Positions 27,555 to 36,965 of a DNA stretch of 64,000 nucleotides are shown piece by piece; the stretch's first letter is position 1, and each line of letters begins with the position of its first letter. The notes beneath the pieces are model-generated. The model saw only the letters and a list, made by a program, of their open reading frames with translations, did no database searches and was not told where the DNA came from. The DNA comes from Cloacimonetes bacterium UBA5210 (lineage in GTDB: Bacteria; Cloacimonadota; Cloacimonadia; Cloacimonadales; Cloacimonadaceae), in NCBI GenBank assembly GCA_002412625.1, contig DHVK01000044.1, forward strand, positions 1 to 64,000, written 5' to 3'. The position numbers and the translations under genes were made by a program.

Positions 27555-28018
27555 TCTACCACTTGCTGCTGGGCTCCAATATGGACAACCCCGCTCATCA
27601 ACTGGGGCTGGCTGTCGCGGAAATCGGAAAACTGCCTAATGTTACCTTTCGCCGCATGACCGGAATTGAGACTACCAAACCTTATGGTAAGATCGACCAG
27701 GACGACTTCCGTAATCTGGCAATGGAGATAGAGAGCAGCCTGAAACCGGACGAACTTCTGGACCGCCTATTGAAGATAGAGCACATACTGGGCCGCATCC
27801 GCGAGGAAAAATGGGGTCCCAGGATCATCGATATCGATATCCTGCTGGCGGAAAATACCGTGCTCTCAACCGCGTCTTTGACCATTCCGCATTATGATCT
27901 GCACAATCGCGAATTCGCTTTGAAGCTAATGTGTCAATTGGCTCCGGAGGCGATTCACCCGATCTTGAACAAAACTATGCGCGAGCTTTTGCAAAGCTTG
28001 CCCGGAGGAAATAGATGA
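27551..28018 (+). CDS. folK: 2-amino-4-hydroxy-6-hydroxymethyldihydropteridine diphosphokinase
   Basis: A 155-residue pyrophosphokinase of folate synthesis, next step but one after FolB. LLLGSNMDNP near the start and ILGRIREEKWGPRIIDIDIL (residues about 77-96) are the HPPK signatures. The likely start is a TTG overlapping folB by four bases, which fits tight translational coupling. folP is not in the window. Confidence 0.94.
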   Translation: MIYHLLLGSNMDNPAHQLGLAVAEIGKLPNVTFRRMTGIETTKPYGKIDQDDFRNLAMEIESSLKPDELLDRLLKIEHILGRIREEKWGPRIIDIDILLAENTVLSTASLTIPHYDLHNREFALKLMCQLAPEAIHPILNKTMRELLQSLPGGNR

Positions 28019-29043
28019 AGCCATTAGCAGCGATAGTACTGGCTGCCGGCAAGGGCACCCGGATGAAATCCGAGCGTGCCAAAGTTACTTTCCCCATTGC
28101 GGACAAAGCGATGGTACAGCGAGTGGTGGAAACAGCACTGGCATTGAATTGTGAGAAGATCAGCGTAGTAGTTGGTTGGAAGAAAGAAACCGTGATCGGT
28201 GCTCTGGAAGAAGATGAGCGCCTGGAATTTGTGGAGCAAACCGAGCAACTGGGCACCGGACACGCGGTTCAGATGGCGGCAGAGGGCTTCACAAACTTCA
28301 GCGGAGACGTGCTTATCCTGTGCGGGGACGTGCCCCTGCTCTCTGCAGAGACCGTGCGCAAGCTTCATGAAAAGCATGTTCAGACCGATGCGGCAGTTAC
28401 GATCCTGACCGCGGTGTTGGATGATGCCGGAAAATATGGCAGAATGCTGCGGGACGCCCAGGGCATGCTCTGCGGCATCGTGGAATACAAGGACGCAACT
28501 CCCGCTCAAAGGGACATCAAAGAATTTAATACCGGGATTTACTGTTACAAATCCGACAAGCTATTCACCGCCCTTGGTAAAATCACAAACCAGAACGAAC
28601 AGCATGAGTATTACCTCACCGATACACTGGAGATCCTGTATAAAGCCGGAGAACTGGTGGAGAACGTGATTCTGGAAGACCTGATGGAGGTTTCCGGAGT
28701 GAACTCCCAAGAACAACTGGCGTTTCTGGAAGATGTATATATGGATAAAGTCCGCAAGAAATGGCTCAACAGCGGCGTGATGATGCACAATCCCGCCACG
28801 ATCCATATCGGGGATGACGTGATCATCGAGCCGGATGTGGAAATCGGCCAGGGCTGCGTGCTGAAAGGCAAAACCACCGTGGAAAGCGGTGTGGTGCTGG
28901 GCCCCAATTGCTACATCGAAAACTCCATTATCTCAAACGACTGCATCCTTCCCGGCCACAACATCATCATCGACAGCTTCATCAAAGAGCATGAACTGCT
29001 GGACTTTGGTTTCCGCGTGATCGAAGAAGAGGATTATGAATAA
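28015..29043 (+). CDS. glmU: GlmU-like N-acetylglucosamine-1-phosphate uridylyltransferase, shortened
   Basis: A 342-residue protein. Residues 1-230 are a complete sugar nucleotidyltransferase domain (VLAAGKGTRMKS, LGTGHAVQMA, GDVPLL, YYLTDTLEI) like GlmU, which makes UDP-GlcNAc. After the linker only a few hexapeptide-repeat turns remain (about 260-325), ending in a non-repeat tail. Full GlmU is about 450-460 residues, with the acetyltransferase active site in the missing part. The gene is intact and overlapped on both sides, so the short form looks natural, not frameshifted. A separate glucosamine-1-phosphate acetyltransferase would be needed elsewhere. Confidence 0.85.
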   Translation: MKPLAAIVLAAGKGTRMKSERAKVTFPIADKAMVQRVVETALALNCEKISVVVGWKKETVIGALEEDERLEFVEQTEQLGTGHAVQMAAEGFTNFSGDVLILCGDVPLLSAETVRKLHEKHVQTDAAVTILTAVLDDAGKYGRMLRDAQGMLCGIVEYKDATPAQRDIKEFNTGIYCYKSDKLFTALGKITNQNEQHEYYLTDTLEILYKAGELVENVILEDLMEVSGVNSQEQLAFLEDVYMDKVRKKWLNSGVMMHNPATIHIGDDVIIEPDVEIGQGCVLKGKTTVESGVVLGPNCYIENSIISNDCILPGHNIIIDSFIKEHELLDFGFRVIEEEDYE

Positions 29044-29539
29044 GAAATACCTGTATTCTCCCTGGAGACTAGACTATATCATGGGGGAAAAACCGGGTGA
29101 CTGTGTGATGTGCCGCGCAACAGACACAGAGCACGACATTGAAAACCTGATCCTATATCGGGGAAAGAGCTGTTATGTGATGCTAAACCGTTATCCTTAT
29201 AACAACGGGCATCTGATGATCGTGCCTTTTGCCCACAAGAGCAGTATCGCGGAACTCGCACCGGAGACCTGGCAGGAAGCCTGTGCTTTGATCGGTATTT
29301 GCGAATGCGCCTATACTCAAGCCTACCACCCGGATGGCATCAACATCGGCATCAATCTGGGCAGTGCGGCAGGCGCGGGTATCGCGGAACACTTGCACAT
29401 CCATATGGTGCCCCGCTGGCACGGAGATAGCAATTTCATGAGTGTGGTTGCCGGCGAACGGGTGATCCCGGAGGCTTTTGAGACGAGCTATGAACGCCTT
29501 AGAACTCAGATATTAAAGTTGATAAAAGACCATGAATGA
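29036..29539 (+). CDS. HIT-family nucleotide hydrolase or phosphorylase
   Basis: A 167-residue histidine-triad protein with the motif HLHIHMVPRW (residues about 120-129). CVMCRA near the start (about 23-28) could be half of a zinc site, as in the Ap4A phosphorylase-like branch. Length and opening (YSPWRLDYIM) fit that branch of HIT proteins found in FCB and actinobacterial genomes. Likely substrate is a dinucleoside polyphosphate or AMP conjugate. Overlaps glmU and the next gene by eight bases each. Confidence 0.88.
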   Translation: MNKKYLYSPWRLDYIMGEKPGDCVMCRATDTEHDIENLILYRGKSCYVMLNRYPYNNGHLMIVPFAHKSSIAELAPETWQEACALIGICECAYTQAYHPDGINIGINLGSAAGAGIAEHLHIHMVPRWHGDSNFMSVVAGERVIPEAFETSYERLRTQILKLIKDHE

Positions 29540-29987
29540 GCAGTTCGATTTGACAACAGAGCCGCCTGAGAAAAAATGGCACTCACGTGCCTGGATTTGG
29601 TATGCGCTCGCGGCGATCGTTGTTATTGTACTGGGATATTTAGTGATTTCCCGTGGGGCAAATGCCCAGGACGGACCCAAAGAATATGAAGAAGACCAGC
29701 TGCCCGCAATCAAGGTGGCAGTACTAAACGGATGCGGCTATGTACAGCTGGCTTCCGAATACTCCGCCTATCTGGCGGATAAAAACGTGGATGTGGTAAG
29801 CCTGGGAGATACCCCCCGCCCGATTTACGACAAAAGCATCATTGTGATGCGCAAGGGCGATGAAAAGGATCTGGCCAGACTGCAACGCATGACCGGAATT
29901 CAGCGTTGGACCAGTGCACTGAATGAGTATCACAACGCGGATTTCGACATTATTGTAGGCCGCGATTACGAAGAGTTTATGAAATGA
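29532..29987 (+). CDS. LytR_C domain membrane protein
   Basis: A 151-residue protein with one membrane helix (residues about 21-40) and an extracytoplasmic domain starting IKVAVLNGCGY (about 60-70). This matches the LytR_C domain that often follows LytR-CpsA-Psr ligases. Here it stands alone without the catalytic domain. It lies directly before rsfS, a neighbourhood also known for LytR-type genes in other phyla. Function unknown; a cell-envelope role is likely. Confidence 0.75.
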   Translation: MNEQFDLTTEPPEKKWHSRAWIWYALAAIVVIVLGYLVISRGANAQDGPKEYEEDQLPAIKVAVLNGCGYVQLASEYSAYLADKNVDVVSLGDTPRPIYDKSIIVMRKGDEKDLARLQRMTGIQRWTSALNEYHNADFDIIVGRDYEEFMK

Positions 29988-30355
29988 AAATGGAGGAGAT
30001 ATTGCAGGACAATATCAAACTTGAGGCCATCTTAGAATGGCTGACCGAGAAGAAAGCCGAGAACGTGCGTGTCTACGAAGTTCAAGGTAAGACGGATTAT
30101 ACCGATGTGATAGTCGTTTGCGAAGGCAGTGCAGACCTGCACAACAAAGCCATTGCAAGTCATCTGGTCGATATGGCAAAAGAAAACCACCTGAAAGTGC
30201 TAAGCAAAGAAGGTGTAGATACAGCTCACTGGATATTGATCGATATCGGAGACGTTATCGTGCATATCTTCCTGCCCCAGACACGGGATTACTACAAGAT
30301 CGACGAGCTTTTTGAAAAAGTGAAAAACCGTGACCCTGAAGAGGATATCCAATGA
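29984..30355 (+). CDS. rsfS: Ribosomal silencing factor RsfS
   Basis: A 123-residue Iojap/YbeB family protein that binds L14 and blocks subunit joining in starvation. DYTDVIVVCEGSADLHNKAI (residues about 38-57) and WILIDIGDVIVHIFLPQTRDYY (about 82-103) are the family hallmarks. Overlaps both neighbours by four bases. Confidence 0.95.
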   Translation: MKMEEILQDNIKLEAILEWLTEKKAENVRVYEVQGKTDYTDVIVVCEGSADLHNKAIASHLVDMAKENHLKVLSKEGVDTAHWILIDIGDVIVHIFLPQTRDYYKIDELFEKVKNRDPEEDIQ

Positions 30356-32004
30356 TCAAGGACATTATTCATGATCACCTGATTGAGTGCCTGGACAAGC
30401 TTGGCATCTCCCGGGATAAAGAATTCACCGTGGAGATTCCAAACAACACCGATCATGGAGATTACTCCACAAATTGCGCCATGATATTGGCCAAAGAAAA
30501 CAAAAAGGCTCCCAAGACTCTTGCCGAAAGCCTCATCAAAGAGTTGAAAAAGAAAAAGGACTATAAGAAGGTGGAAATGGCCGGACCGGGGTTCATCAAT
30601 TTCACCCTCTCCCCCGCCTTTTTCCAGAGAACCTTCCGCGAAATTCGCGAAGCCGGGGCAGACTTTGGCATCCAGGATTTTGGCAAAGGCGAGAAGGTCT
30701 TGTTGGAGTTTGTGAGTGCCAACCCCACCGGGCCGCTGAACATCGTAAGTGCCCGAGCCGCCGCCTTTGGCGATACAATATACAGGGTGATGAAGAGAGT
30801 AGGCTATCTGCCCTCCAGAGAGTTCTATGTGAACGATGCCGGAAACCAGGTGGACATCCTGGCCGAATCCCTGGAACTCCGCCTGCGTGAACTGCATGGC
30901 GACAATATCGGCGAATTCCCCTATGAAGCCTACCATGGAGAATATGTGGTCCACCTCGCCCAGAAGCTAAACGCCAGCGAGGGCGTGCGCGTCTTCATGA
31001 TGACCGAGAAAGACCGCATGGAGCACCTCAAGGAATTCGCCCTGAACGAACTCCTGGAGATGCAGAGAGCCTCTCTGGAACGCTTTGACGTGAGCTTCGA
31101 GGGCTGGGTATCCGAGAAAACCCTGCGCGCCGAAGGAGTGGTGGAAGAAGTGCTGTCCTACCTCACCGAAGCTGATTGCACCTACGAAAAGGACGACGCA
31201 ATCTGGTTTGCCTCCACAAAGTATGGTGATGACAAAGACAGAGTGCTGATGAAATCCGACGGCTCTATCACCTATTTTGTCCCGGATTTGGCCTATCATC
31301 TTACTAAGATCCAGCGAGGTTTCGACACCTTGATCGACATCTTTGGCCCGGACCATCACGGCTATGTACCCCGCATCAAGGCTGCCTTCAAGGCGATGGG
31401 TTACGACGACGGTATTCTGGAAATCATCTTCCTGCAACAAGTGAACCTCTTTGAAAGCGGAGAACGGGTAAAGATGAGCAAACGCGCCGGCAAGATCGTA
31501 ACCATGGACGACCTCATCAACGTGGTCGGAAAGGACTCCGCGCGCTATTTCTTCATCGCCCGCAAAGCAAGCGCGCATCTGAATTTTGACCTCGAACTGG
31601 CCATGCAGCAGAACAATGAGAACCCGGTTTACTATTGCCAGTACGCTCATGCCCGCATCTGCAGCATCATCAAGAAAGCCAAGAAAGACAAGATGTGGCC
31701 CAAAAGCTTCAAGAGTGAGCTCGCGGCCAAGCTGAATAAAACAGAAGAGTTGGCGATTATCCAGAAGCTCAGTGACCTCCCGGAACTGCTGACCCTGATC
31801 TCCATCCACCGGGAACCCCACCGCCTGGCCACATACATCGAAGAGCTTGCGGCCATGATCCACAAATATTACGCTCGTTATCAGATCGTGAGCGCCAAAA
31901 GCAAAGACCTCACCCACGCCAGACTGATGCTCCTGGAAACCACGAAACAGGTGATGGCGATCGTTTTTGAGCTAATGGGAATCTCTGCCCCGGAAAAGAT
32001 GTAG
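30352..32004 (+). CDS. argS: Arginyl-tRNA synthetase
   Basis: A 550-residue class I synthetase: N-terminal Arg-tRNA-synthetase domain (1-85), catalytic core with SANPTGPLN at residues 122-130, intact KMSKR starting at K374, and a C-terminal anticodon-binding DALR domain (about 430-550). The stretch that normally carries HIGH reads NIVS (130-133), so both histidines are missing, yet the flanking residues and KMSKR are perfect. The gene sits in a dense essential operon and is probably active; this may be a lineage variant. Confidence 0.93.
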   Translation: MIKDIIHDHLIECLDKLGISRDKEFTVEIPNNTDHGDYSTNCAMILAKENKKAPKTLAESLIKELKKKKDYKKVEMAGPGFINFTLSPAFFQRTFREIREAGADFGIQDFGKGEKVLLEFVSANPTGPLNIVSARAAAFGDTIYRVMKRVGYLPSREFYVNDAGNQVDILAESLELRLRELHGDNIGEFPYEAYHGEYVVHLAQKLNASEGVRVFMMTEKDRMEHLKEFALNELLEMQRASLERFDVSFEGWVSEKTLRAEGVVEEVLSYLTEADCTYEKDDAIWFASTKYGDDKDRVLMKSDGSITYFVPDLAYHLTKIQRGFDTLIDIFGPDHHGYVPRIKAAFKAMGYDDGILEIIFLQQVNLFESGERVKMSKRAGKIVTMDDLINVVGKDSARYFFIARKASAHLNFDLELAMQQNNENPVYYCQYAHARICSIIKKAKKDKMWPKSFKSELAAKLNKTEELAIIQKLSDLPELLTLISIHREPHRLATYIEELAAMIHKYYARYQIVSAKSKDLTHARLMLLETTKQVMAIVFELMGISAPEKM

Positions 32005-32012
32005 ATATTACC

Positions 32013-32468
32013 ATGATGCGCATCACCCGTACGATGCAAGAGACTGACCTTAGCCTGGTGATCGGGATCGAGAGCCGGGCTTTCTCGCATCCATGGCCAC
32101 CAAAGGCATTTGAAGATGTCCTGAGCATGCGCCCCTGGGTGCTGGTTGTGGATGGAATTCTCTGCGGATATATCTTCTATCACACCGTGTTGGACGAAGC
32201 AGTTATTCTGAATTTTGCCATTGACCCTGATCTGCAAGGCAAGGGCCACGGAGAACACCTGCTCTCCAGCACCCTGGAACTTCTCCAAAAAGAGGGTTTT
32301 ACAAACTTCTATCTGGATGTCAGACAAAGCAATGCAAGCGCCATTGCGCTCTATGTAAAGTACGGTTTTTTAGCCCTCGGGATCCGTAAAAGCTATTATT
32401 CTGACCCCGTTGAAGACGCAATCGTGATGGGGAAGAAACTCCCTTTACCGGAGCGGGAGACTCTATGA
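32013..32468 (+). CDS. rimI: Ribosomal protein S18 alanine N-acetyltransferase family (RimI)
   Basis: A 151-residue GNAT acetyltransferase. The acetyl-CoA loop is DPDLQGKGHGEHLL (residues about 72-85), followed by LDVRQSNASAIALYVKYGF, the RimI signature. It may acetylate S18 or other protein N-termini. Overlaps nadB by four bases. Confidence 0.88.
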   Translation: MMRITRTMQETDLSLVIGIESRAFSHPWPPKAFEDVLSMRPWVLVVDGILCGYIFYHTVLDEAVILNFAIDPDLQGKGHGEHLLSSTLELLQKEGFTNFYLDVRQSNASAIALYVKYGFLALGIRKSYYSDPVEDAIVMGKKLPLPERETL

Positions 32469-34066
32469 CATACGAATATGATTTTCTGGTATTGGGCAGC
32501 GGAATCGCCGGCCTGATCTTTGCCCTGCAAGCTTCCGAGAAAGGCAGGGTGGCGCTGATCAGCAAGCGCGGACTGTTTGATTGCAATACAGATTACGCCC
32601 AAGGCGGCATAGCCGCAGTACTTGATGCCGCGGATTCCTTTGACGAGCATATCGATGACACCTATAGTGCCGGAGCCGAACTGGGCAAGAAACAGGTTAT
32701 CCGCCGGATCATCGAACAAGGGCCCAAACTGATCCAATACCTGATCGATCTGGGCACAGATTTTACCCGAATCGATGACAGCTATGACCGCCGCCTGGAA
32801 AACCTCTCTCTGACCATGGAAGGCGGACACACCCATCGCCGGGTAGCCCACGCCGCGGACAGCACCGGGCACCGCATCATGGAAGCGCTGATCACCCAAT
32901 GCAAAAGCAATCCCGCTATCGATATCTATGAAAACCGCATCGCCATCGACCTCATCACTCAACACCATGTGACAAACGATGATGGCTACATTCCCGGAAT
33001 TTCCTGCTGGGGCGCGTATGTGCTGGATTCCGGCACCAACCAGGTGGATATCTTCAAGGCCAGCAAGACCATGCTGGCCACAGGCGGTGCAGCGCAGATC
33101 TTCAGCCACAACACCAACCCCGATGTCGCAACCGGAGATGGCATGGCGATGGCGCGTCTGGCCGGCGGCAGGCTGGCGAACATGGAGTTTGTCCAGTTTC
33201 ACCCCACAGCGTTTTACAGCCCGGAAGGGGAGACTTTCCTGATCACCGAAGCCCTGCGAGGCGAAGGCGCGATCCTGAAGCTTATTGACGGCAGCCCTTT
33301 CATGGAAAACTATCACCCCAAAGGAAACCTCGCCCCGCGTGACATCGTATCCCGCGCGATAGACAGCGAGCTGAAGCGCCGCGGCGAAAAGTACTGTTGG
33401 CTGGATGCCACCGGGATCGACACAGAACATCTTTTAAGGCATTTCCCATATATCAACAGTCGCCTCAAAGAACGCGGCATAGATTTTACTCGCGAGCCCA
33501 TCCCGGTTGCTCCCGCTGCCCATTATTTCTGCGGCGGAGTAATCTCCACGATTGATGGCGTAACTGATATCCGTAACCTCTTTGCCGCCGGCGAAGTCTC
33601 CTGCACCGGCTTACACGGAGCCAACCGCCTGGCATCAAACTCTCTTTTGGAAGCGCTCGTGGTGGCATACAACGCCGCCAATCATCCGTCCATGACCGAA
33701 CCGGTCACCTTCCCCAGAATCCCGCCCTGGCGTTTAATGGGGGATTTCAACGAAAACGAGTGGGTGGTCATCAGCCACAACCGGGAAATCATCGGCACCA
33801 TCATGCAGGGCTATGTGGGCATCCGCAGATCCCGCCGGCTGCTGAAATACGCCCTTTCGCGCATGGAAAACATCTACAACGAGATCAACAACTTTTATCA
33901 GCACAACGCGGTACGGCGGGAAGTGGTGGAAACCAGAAACATGGCGGTGATCGCCATCGCGGTAATCCGCAGTGCCTTGTCCCGCAAAGAAAGCCGTGGC
34001 GCGCAATTTCTGATCGACAATCCTCAGCGTGATGATCTTCACTATCAGCACGATACAATCATCTAA
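32465..34066 (+). CDS. nadB: L-aspartate oxidase
   Basis: A 533-residue FAD enzyme that converts aspartate to iminoaspartate for NAD synthesis. FAD-binding GSGIAGLIFA (residues about 12-21), the TDYAQGGIAAV segment, EGGHTHRRVAHAAD and HPTAFY with RGEGA are all present; the C-terminal helical domain is complete. In anaerobes fumarate can replace O2 as acceptor. nadA and nadC are not in the window. Confidence 0.94.
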   Translation: MTYEYDFLVLGSGIAGLIFALQASEKGRVALISKRGLFDCNTDYAQGGIAAVLDAADSFDEHIDDTYSAGAELGKKQVIRRIIEQGPKLIQYLIDLGTDFTRIDDSYDRRLENLSLTMEGGHTHRRVAHAADSTGHRIMEALITQCKSNPAIDIYENRIAIDLITQHHVTNDDGYIPGISCWGAYVLDSGTNQVDIFKASKTMLATGGAAQIFSHNTNPDVATGDGMAMARLAGGRLANMEFVQFHPTAFYSPEGETFLITEALRGEGAILKLIDGSPFMENYHPKGNLAPRDIVSRAIDSELKRRGEKYCWLDATGIDTEHLLRHFPYINSRLKERGIDFTREPIPVAPAAHYFCGGVISTIDGVTDIRNLFAAGEVSCTGLHGANRLASNSLLEALVVAYNAANHPSMTEPVTFPRIPPWRLMGDFNENEWVVISHNREIIGTIMQGYVGIRRSRRLLKYALSRMENIYNEINNFYQHNAVRREVVETRNMAVIAIAVIRSALSRKESRGAQFLIDNPQRDDLHYQHDTII

Positions 34067-34075
34067 GGAGCAAGG

Positions 34076-34702
34076 ATGCAAGGCATTTTTATCACGTTTG
34101 AAGGCATCGAAGGCAGCGGAAAAAGCACCCAGGTAAAGCTCTTGGTGGACTATTTGCACGGGCGCAAGCTGCCCTATCTCACCACCCGGGAACCCGGCGG
34201 CACCCCCATCGCTGAAGCCATCCGCAAGATCTTGCTGGATCCCCTCTGTGCCGAGATGCTACCTGAAACCGAACTGCTGCTCTACAACGCGTCCCGGGCT
34301 CAACACACCGGCGAGCTTATCCTGCCCGCCCTTAGAGCTGGCAAAATCGTGATTTCAGACCGATATTTTGATAGCACCTATGCCTACCAGGGAGCAGCCC
34401 GCGACCTGGATTATGAAGTTATCGACCGGCTGACTGCCTTTGCTACCTTCAACACGTCTCCTCATCTCACTATCCTGCTGGATCTTCCGGCAGAAGCCGG
34501 ATTGTCCCGCATTGGCAATCGCGAACTGGATCGCCTGGAACAAGAGGATATTTCCTTCCACCGAAAAGTGCGGGAGCAGTTTTTATTTATTGCCAAAAAA
34601 CACAGTTCCAGATACATGGTTATTGACGCTCAGAAAGCGTCTGATGAAATACATAAGGATATCATTCATAGAATTGAAACCCTTTTAGGAGATACAGCAT
34701 GA
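34076..34702 (+). CDS. tmk: Thymidylate kinase
   Basis: A 208-residue kinase for dTMP to dTDP. P-loop FEGIEGSGKST (residues about 7-17), TREPGGTPIAE (about 37-47) and DRYFDSTYAYQG (about 94-105) are diagnostic. AAGGAG lies upstream. Overlaps ctpA by four bases. Confidence 0.95.
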   Translation: MQGIFITFEGIEGSGKSTQVKLLVDYLHGRKLPYLTTREPGGTPIAEAIRKILLDPLCAEMLPETELLLYNASRAQHTGELILPALRAGKIVISDRYFDSTYAYQGAARDLDYEVIDRLTAFATFNTSPHLTILLDLPAEAGLSRIGNRELDRLEQEDISFHRKVREQFLFIAKKHSSRYMVIDAQKASDEIHKDIIHRIETLLGDTA

Positions 34703-36291
34703 AGCCAAGACAACGTAGAGCCATCGCCACCATCATCGGTTTGTGGGTACTTACCGCCACCCTCCTGATGGTCGCCACCAATGCCTTTGCTCAAAACGCT
34801 CCCAGCGGAGGCAATGTTTACAATCAGCTGCAGCTATTTTCGGAAGTTCTGCTCAAACTAAAACAGAATTACGTTACGGAACTTTCCGACCAAGAACTGA
34901 TCGAAGCAGCCATCAAAGGTATGCTGCGCTCCACAGACCCCCACACCACATACTTTACTCAGGATGAGTTCAAAGATTTTACCACCAGCACCAGAGGCTC
35001 CTTCGGCGGACTGGGTATCCAGATCGATAAGATTGGGGATTACATCACCGTGGTCTCCCCCATCGAAGGCACTCCCGCCTATCGCATGGGCATCACTGCC
35101 GGAGATAGGATCATCAAAGTAGATGGCGAAAGCATCATCGGCGTAACCACGGATGAATCGATCAAGAAGATGCGCGGAGCAGTGGGCAGCACAGTGATTA
35201 TCACTATCGCCCGCCCCGGAATCGCTGAACCCATAGATTTCACCATAATTCGTGAAAACATCAAGATCAAAAGCGTGCCCTACAGCTTCAAGCTGGATAA
35301 CGGCACCGGATATATCCGCATCAGTCAGTTCAACGAAAATACCACCACCGAATTGCGGGACGCCCTCACCGCGCTGGAAAGCGATGGCATCGCCGGGTTG
35401 ATCATCGATCTGCGCTTCAATCCCGGTGGCTTGCTGGATCAAGCAGTGGATACGGTGAATGAATTCATCGGCCACAACAAACTCGTGGTAGAAACCCGGG
35501 GACGCACGCGCCAGGACGCTCTGCATACCCGCTATAGAACCAAAGAGCGCAAGTACCCGATCATCGTCCTGGTAAATGAAGCATCTGCTTCTGCCTCCGA
35601 GATCTTTGCCGGAAGCCTGCAAGATTGGGATAAAGGCCTGGTGATGGGCAAAACCACCTTTGGAAAAGGCAGTGTCCAACAGCTGATCCCGCTTTCAAAC
35701 GGCAATGGCGTAAAGATCACCACTTCATACTATTACATCAAGAGCGGTCGTTGCATCCACAAAATGAGCAACGATAAACTGCTGACCGGCCAAGAAGTTA
35801 GCGAAACAGAACTGAAGACCGAAGACGAGCAAAACCACCGCACGATTTATTTCACCGAAAACGGCAGAGAAGTATTCGGTGGCGGCGGCATCACACCGGA
35901 TATCGAAATACAAAACGATATCCTCCCCCGCTTTGGAGTTGATCTGCGCCGCAGTAACATCTTCTTCAATTTCGCGGTGGATTATTTGGTGGATCATGAT
36001 CGTCAGATCTCCAAGAATCCGCAGATTACACCCGCCATCATGAACGAATTCCTGAACTACGTAAAGGCGCAGGACATCTCTTACACACCGGCGGATCTGG
36101 ATAGCACCCGTTCTTACATCGAGAACAACATCAAAAGCGAATTGGTTCGAAAAGTCCATGGCGATCTTGAAGCTTACAAGATCACAATAGGGATCGACAA
36201 ACAACTGCAGAGTGCAATCGGACTGTTCGATAGATTCCGCACCCAGGAAGAGTTGTTTATCCATGCTGAAAGTTTGAAAAAGCAGAGGTAA
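34699..36291 (+). CDS. ctpA: C-terminal processing peptidase (S41 family)
   Basis: A 530-residue periplasmic protease with a signal-anchor sequence (residues about 8-31), a PDZ domain (about 95-180) and an S41 core. The Ser/Lys dyad fits S298 (NEASASASEI) and K323 (FGKGSVQQ), 25 residues apart as in E. coli Prc. The C-terminal 130 residues are a helical extension typical of FCB-group Ctp proteins. It trims periplasmic or secreted substrates. Confidence 0.93.
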   Translation: MKPRQRRAIATIIGLWVLTATLLMVATNAFAQNAPSGGNVYNQLQLFSEVLLKLKQNYVTELSDQELIEAAIKGMLRSTDPHTTYFTQDEFKDFTTSTRGSFGGLGIQIDKIGDYITVVSPIEGTPAYRMGITAGDRIIKVDGESIIGVTTDESIKKMRGAVGSTVIITIARPGIAEPIDFTIIRENIKIKSVPYSFKLDNGTGYIRISQFNENTTTELRDALTALESDGIAGLIIDLRFNPGGLLDQAVDTVNEFIGHNKLVVETRGRTRQDALHTRYRTKERKYPIIVLVNEASASASEIFAGSLQDWDKGLVMGKTTFGKGSVQQLIPLSNGNGVKITTSYYYIKSGRCIHKMSNDKLLTGQEVSETELKTEDEQNHRTIYFTENGREVFGGGGITPDIEIQNDILPRFGVDLRRSNIFFNFAVDYLVDHDRQISKNPQITPAIMNEFLNYVKAQDISYTPADLDSTRSYIENNIKSELVRKVHGDLEAYKITIGIDKQLQSAIGLFDRFRTQEELFIHAESLKKQR

Positions 36292-36296
36292 AACAA

Positions 36297-36935
36297 ATGC
36301 ACAATTTTGAAGAAATCAAAGATATGATGATCTATGTGGCAGACGATGATGAAATCAACCTCAGGTTGATCAAAGCGGTGCTCAACCAAGCCGGCTTCTC
36401 GAACCTGAAGCTATATTTCAGCGGAAAAGCCATGATGGAAGAGCTCACCCACAACCGCCCGGATCTACTGCTCTTGGATATCATGATGCCCGGCTTCAGC
36501 GGCTATGAAGTGCTGGAGTGGATCAAAGAAGATCCGCAACTGAGCGATACCCCGATCATCATGATTACCGCTGCCTCACTTGAGGATAACATGGAACCCC
36601 TGGCGCGCAGCTTTGAACTGGGCGCAATGGATTTTATCAGCAAACCCTTTTCCAATCTGGAACTGGTGCAACGCGTGAAATCTGCCCTGCGCATGGAGAA
36701 GCAACGCCAAGATCTGGAGCTTGCCGCAAGACAGATCCGCTCTCTGGAAAAGCTACTGCCCATCTGCTCCTATTGCAAGAAGATCCGCGCGGACAAAAAC
36801 TATTGGCAGGAAGTGGAGGGCTACATCAGCGAACATACCGATACCATGTTCTCCCATTCCATCTGTCCGACATGCTATGAAGTGCATGTGAAACCCCAAT
36901 TGGAAAGCTTGAAACACGATCACGACCCCGATTAA
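36297..36935 (+). CDS. Response regulator with CxxC...CxxC C-terminal domain
   Basis: A 212-residue protein: receiver domain residues about 10-130 with acidic pocket D16-D18, phosphoacceptor D61 (LLLLDIMMPG) and K116 (ISKPF), then a coiled linker (130-150). A short Cys-rich module follows: C157-x2-C160 and C190-x2-C193, with LLPICSYCKKIRADKNYW and HSICPTCY. That module is common behind receiver, PAS and GAF domains and probably binds zinc; it is not a known DNA-binding domain. No kinase is adjacent; the nearest is 40318-41256. Last gene before the terminator. Confidence 0.88.
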   Translation: MHNFEEIKDMMIYVADDDEINLRLIKAVLNQAGFSNLKLYFSGKAMMEELTHNRPDLLLLDIMMPGFSGYEVLEWIKEDPQLSDTPIIMITAASLEDNMEPLARSFELGAMDFISKPFSNLELVQRVKSALRMEKQRQDLELAARQIRSLEKLLPICSYCKKIRADKNYWQEVEGYISEHTDTMFSHSICPTCYEVHVKPQLESLKHDHDPD

Positions 36936-36965
36936 TCCATTCCCCTGAATTCACTCTTGTTTGCA

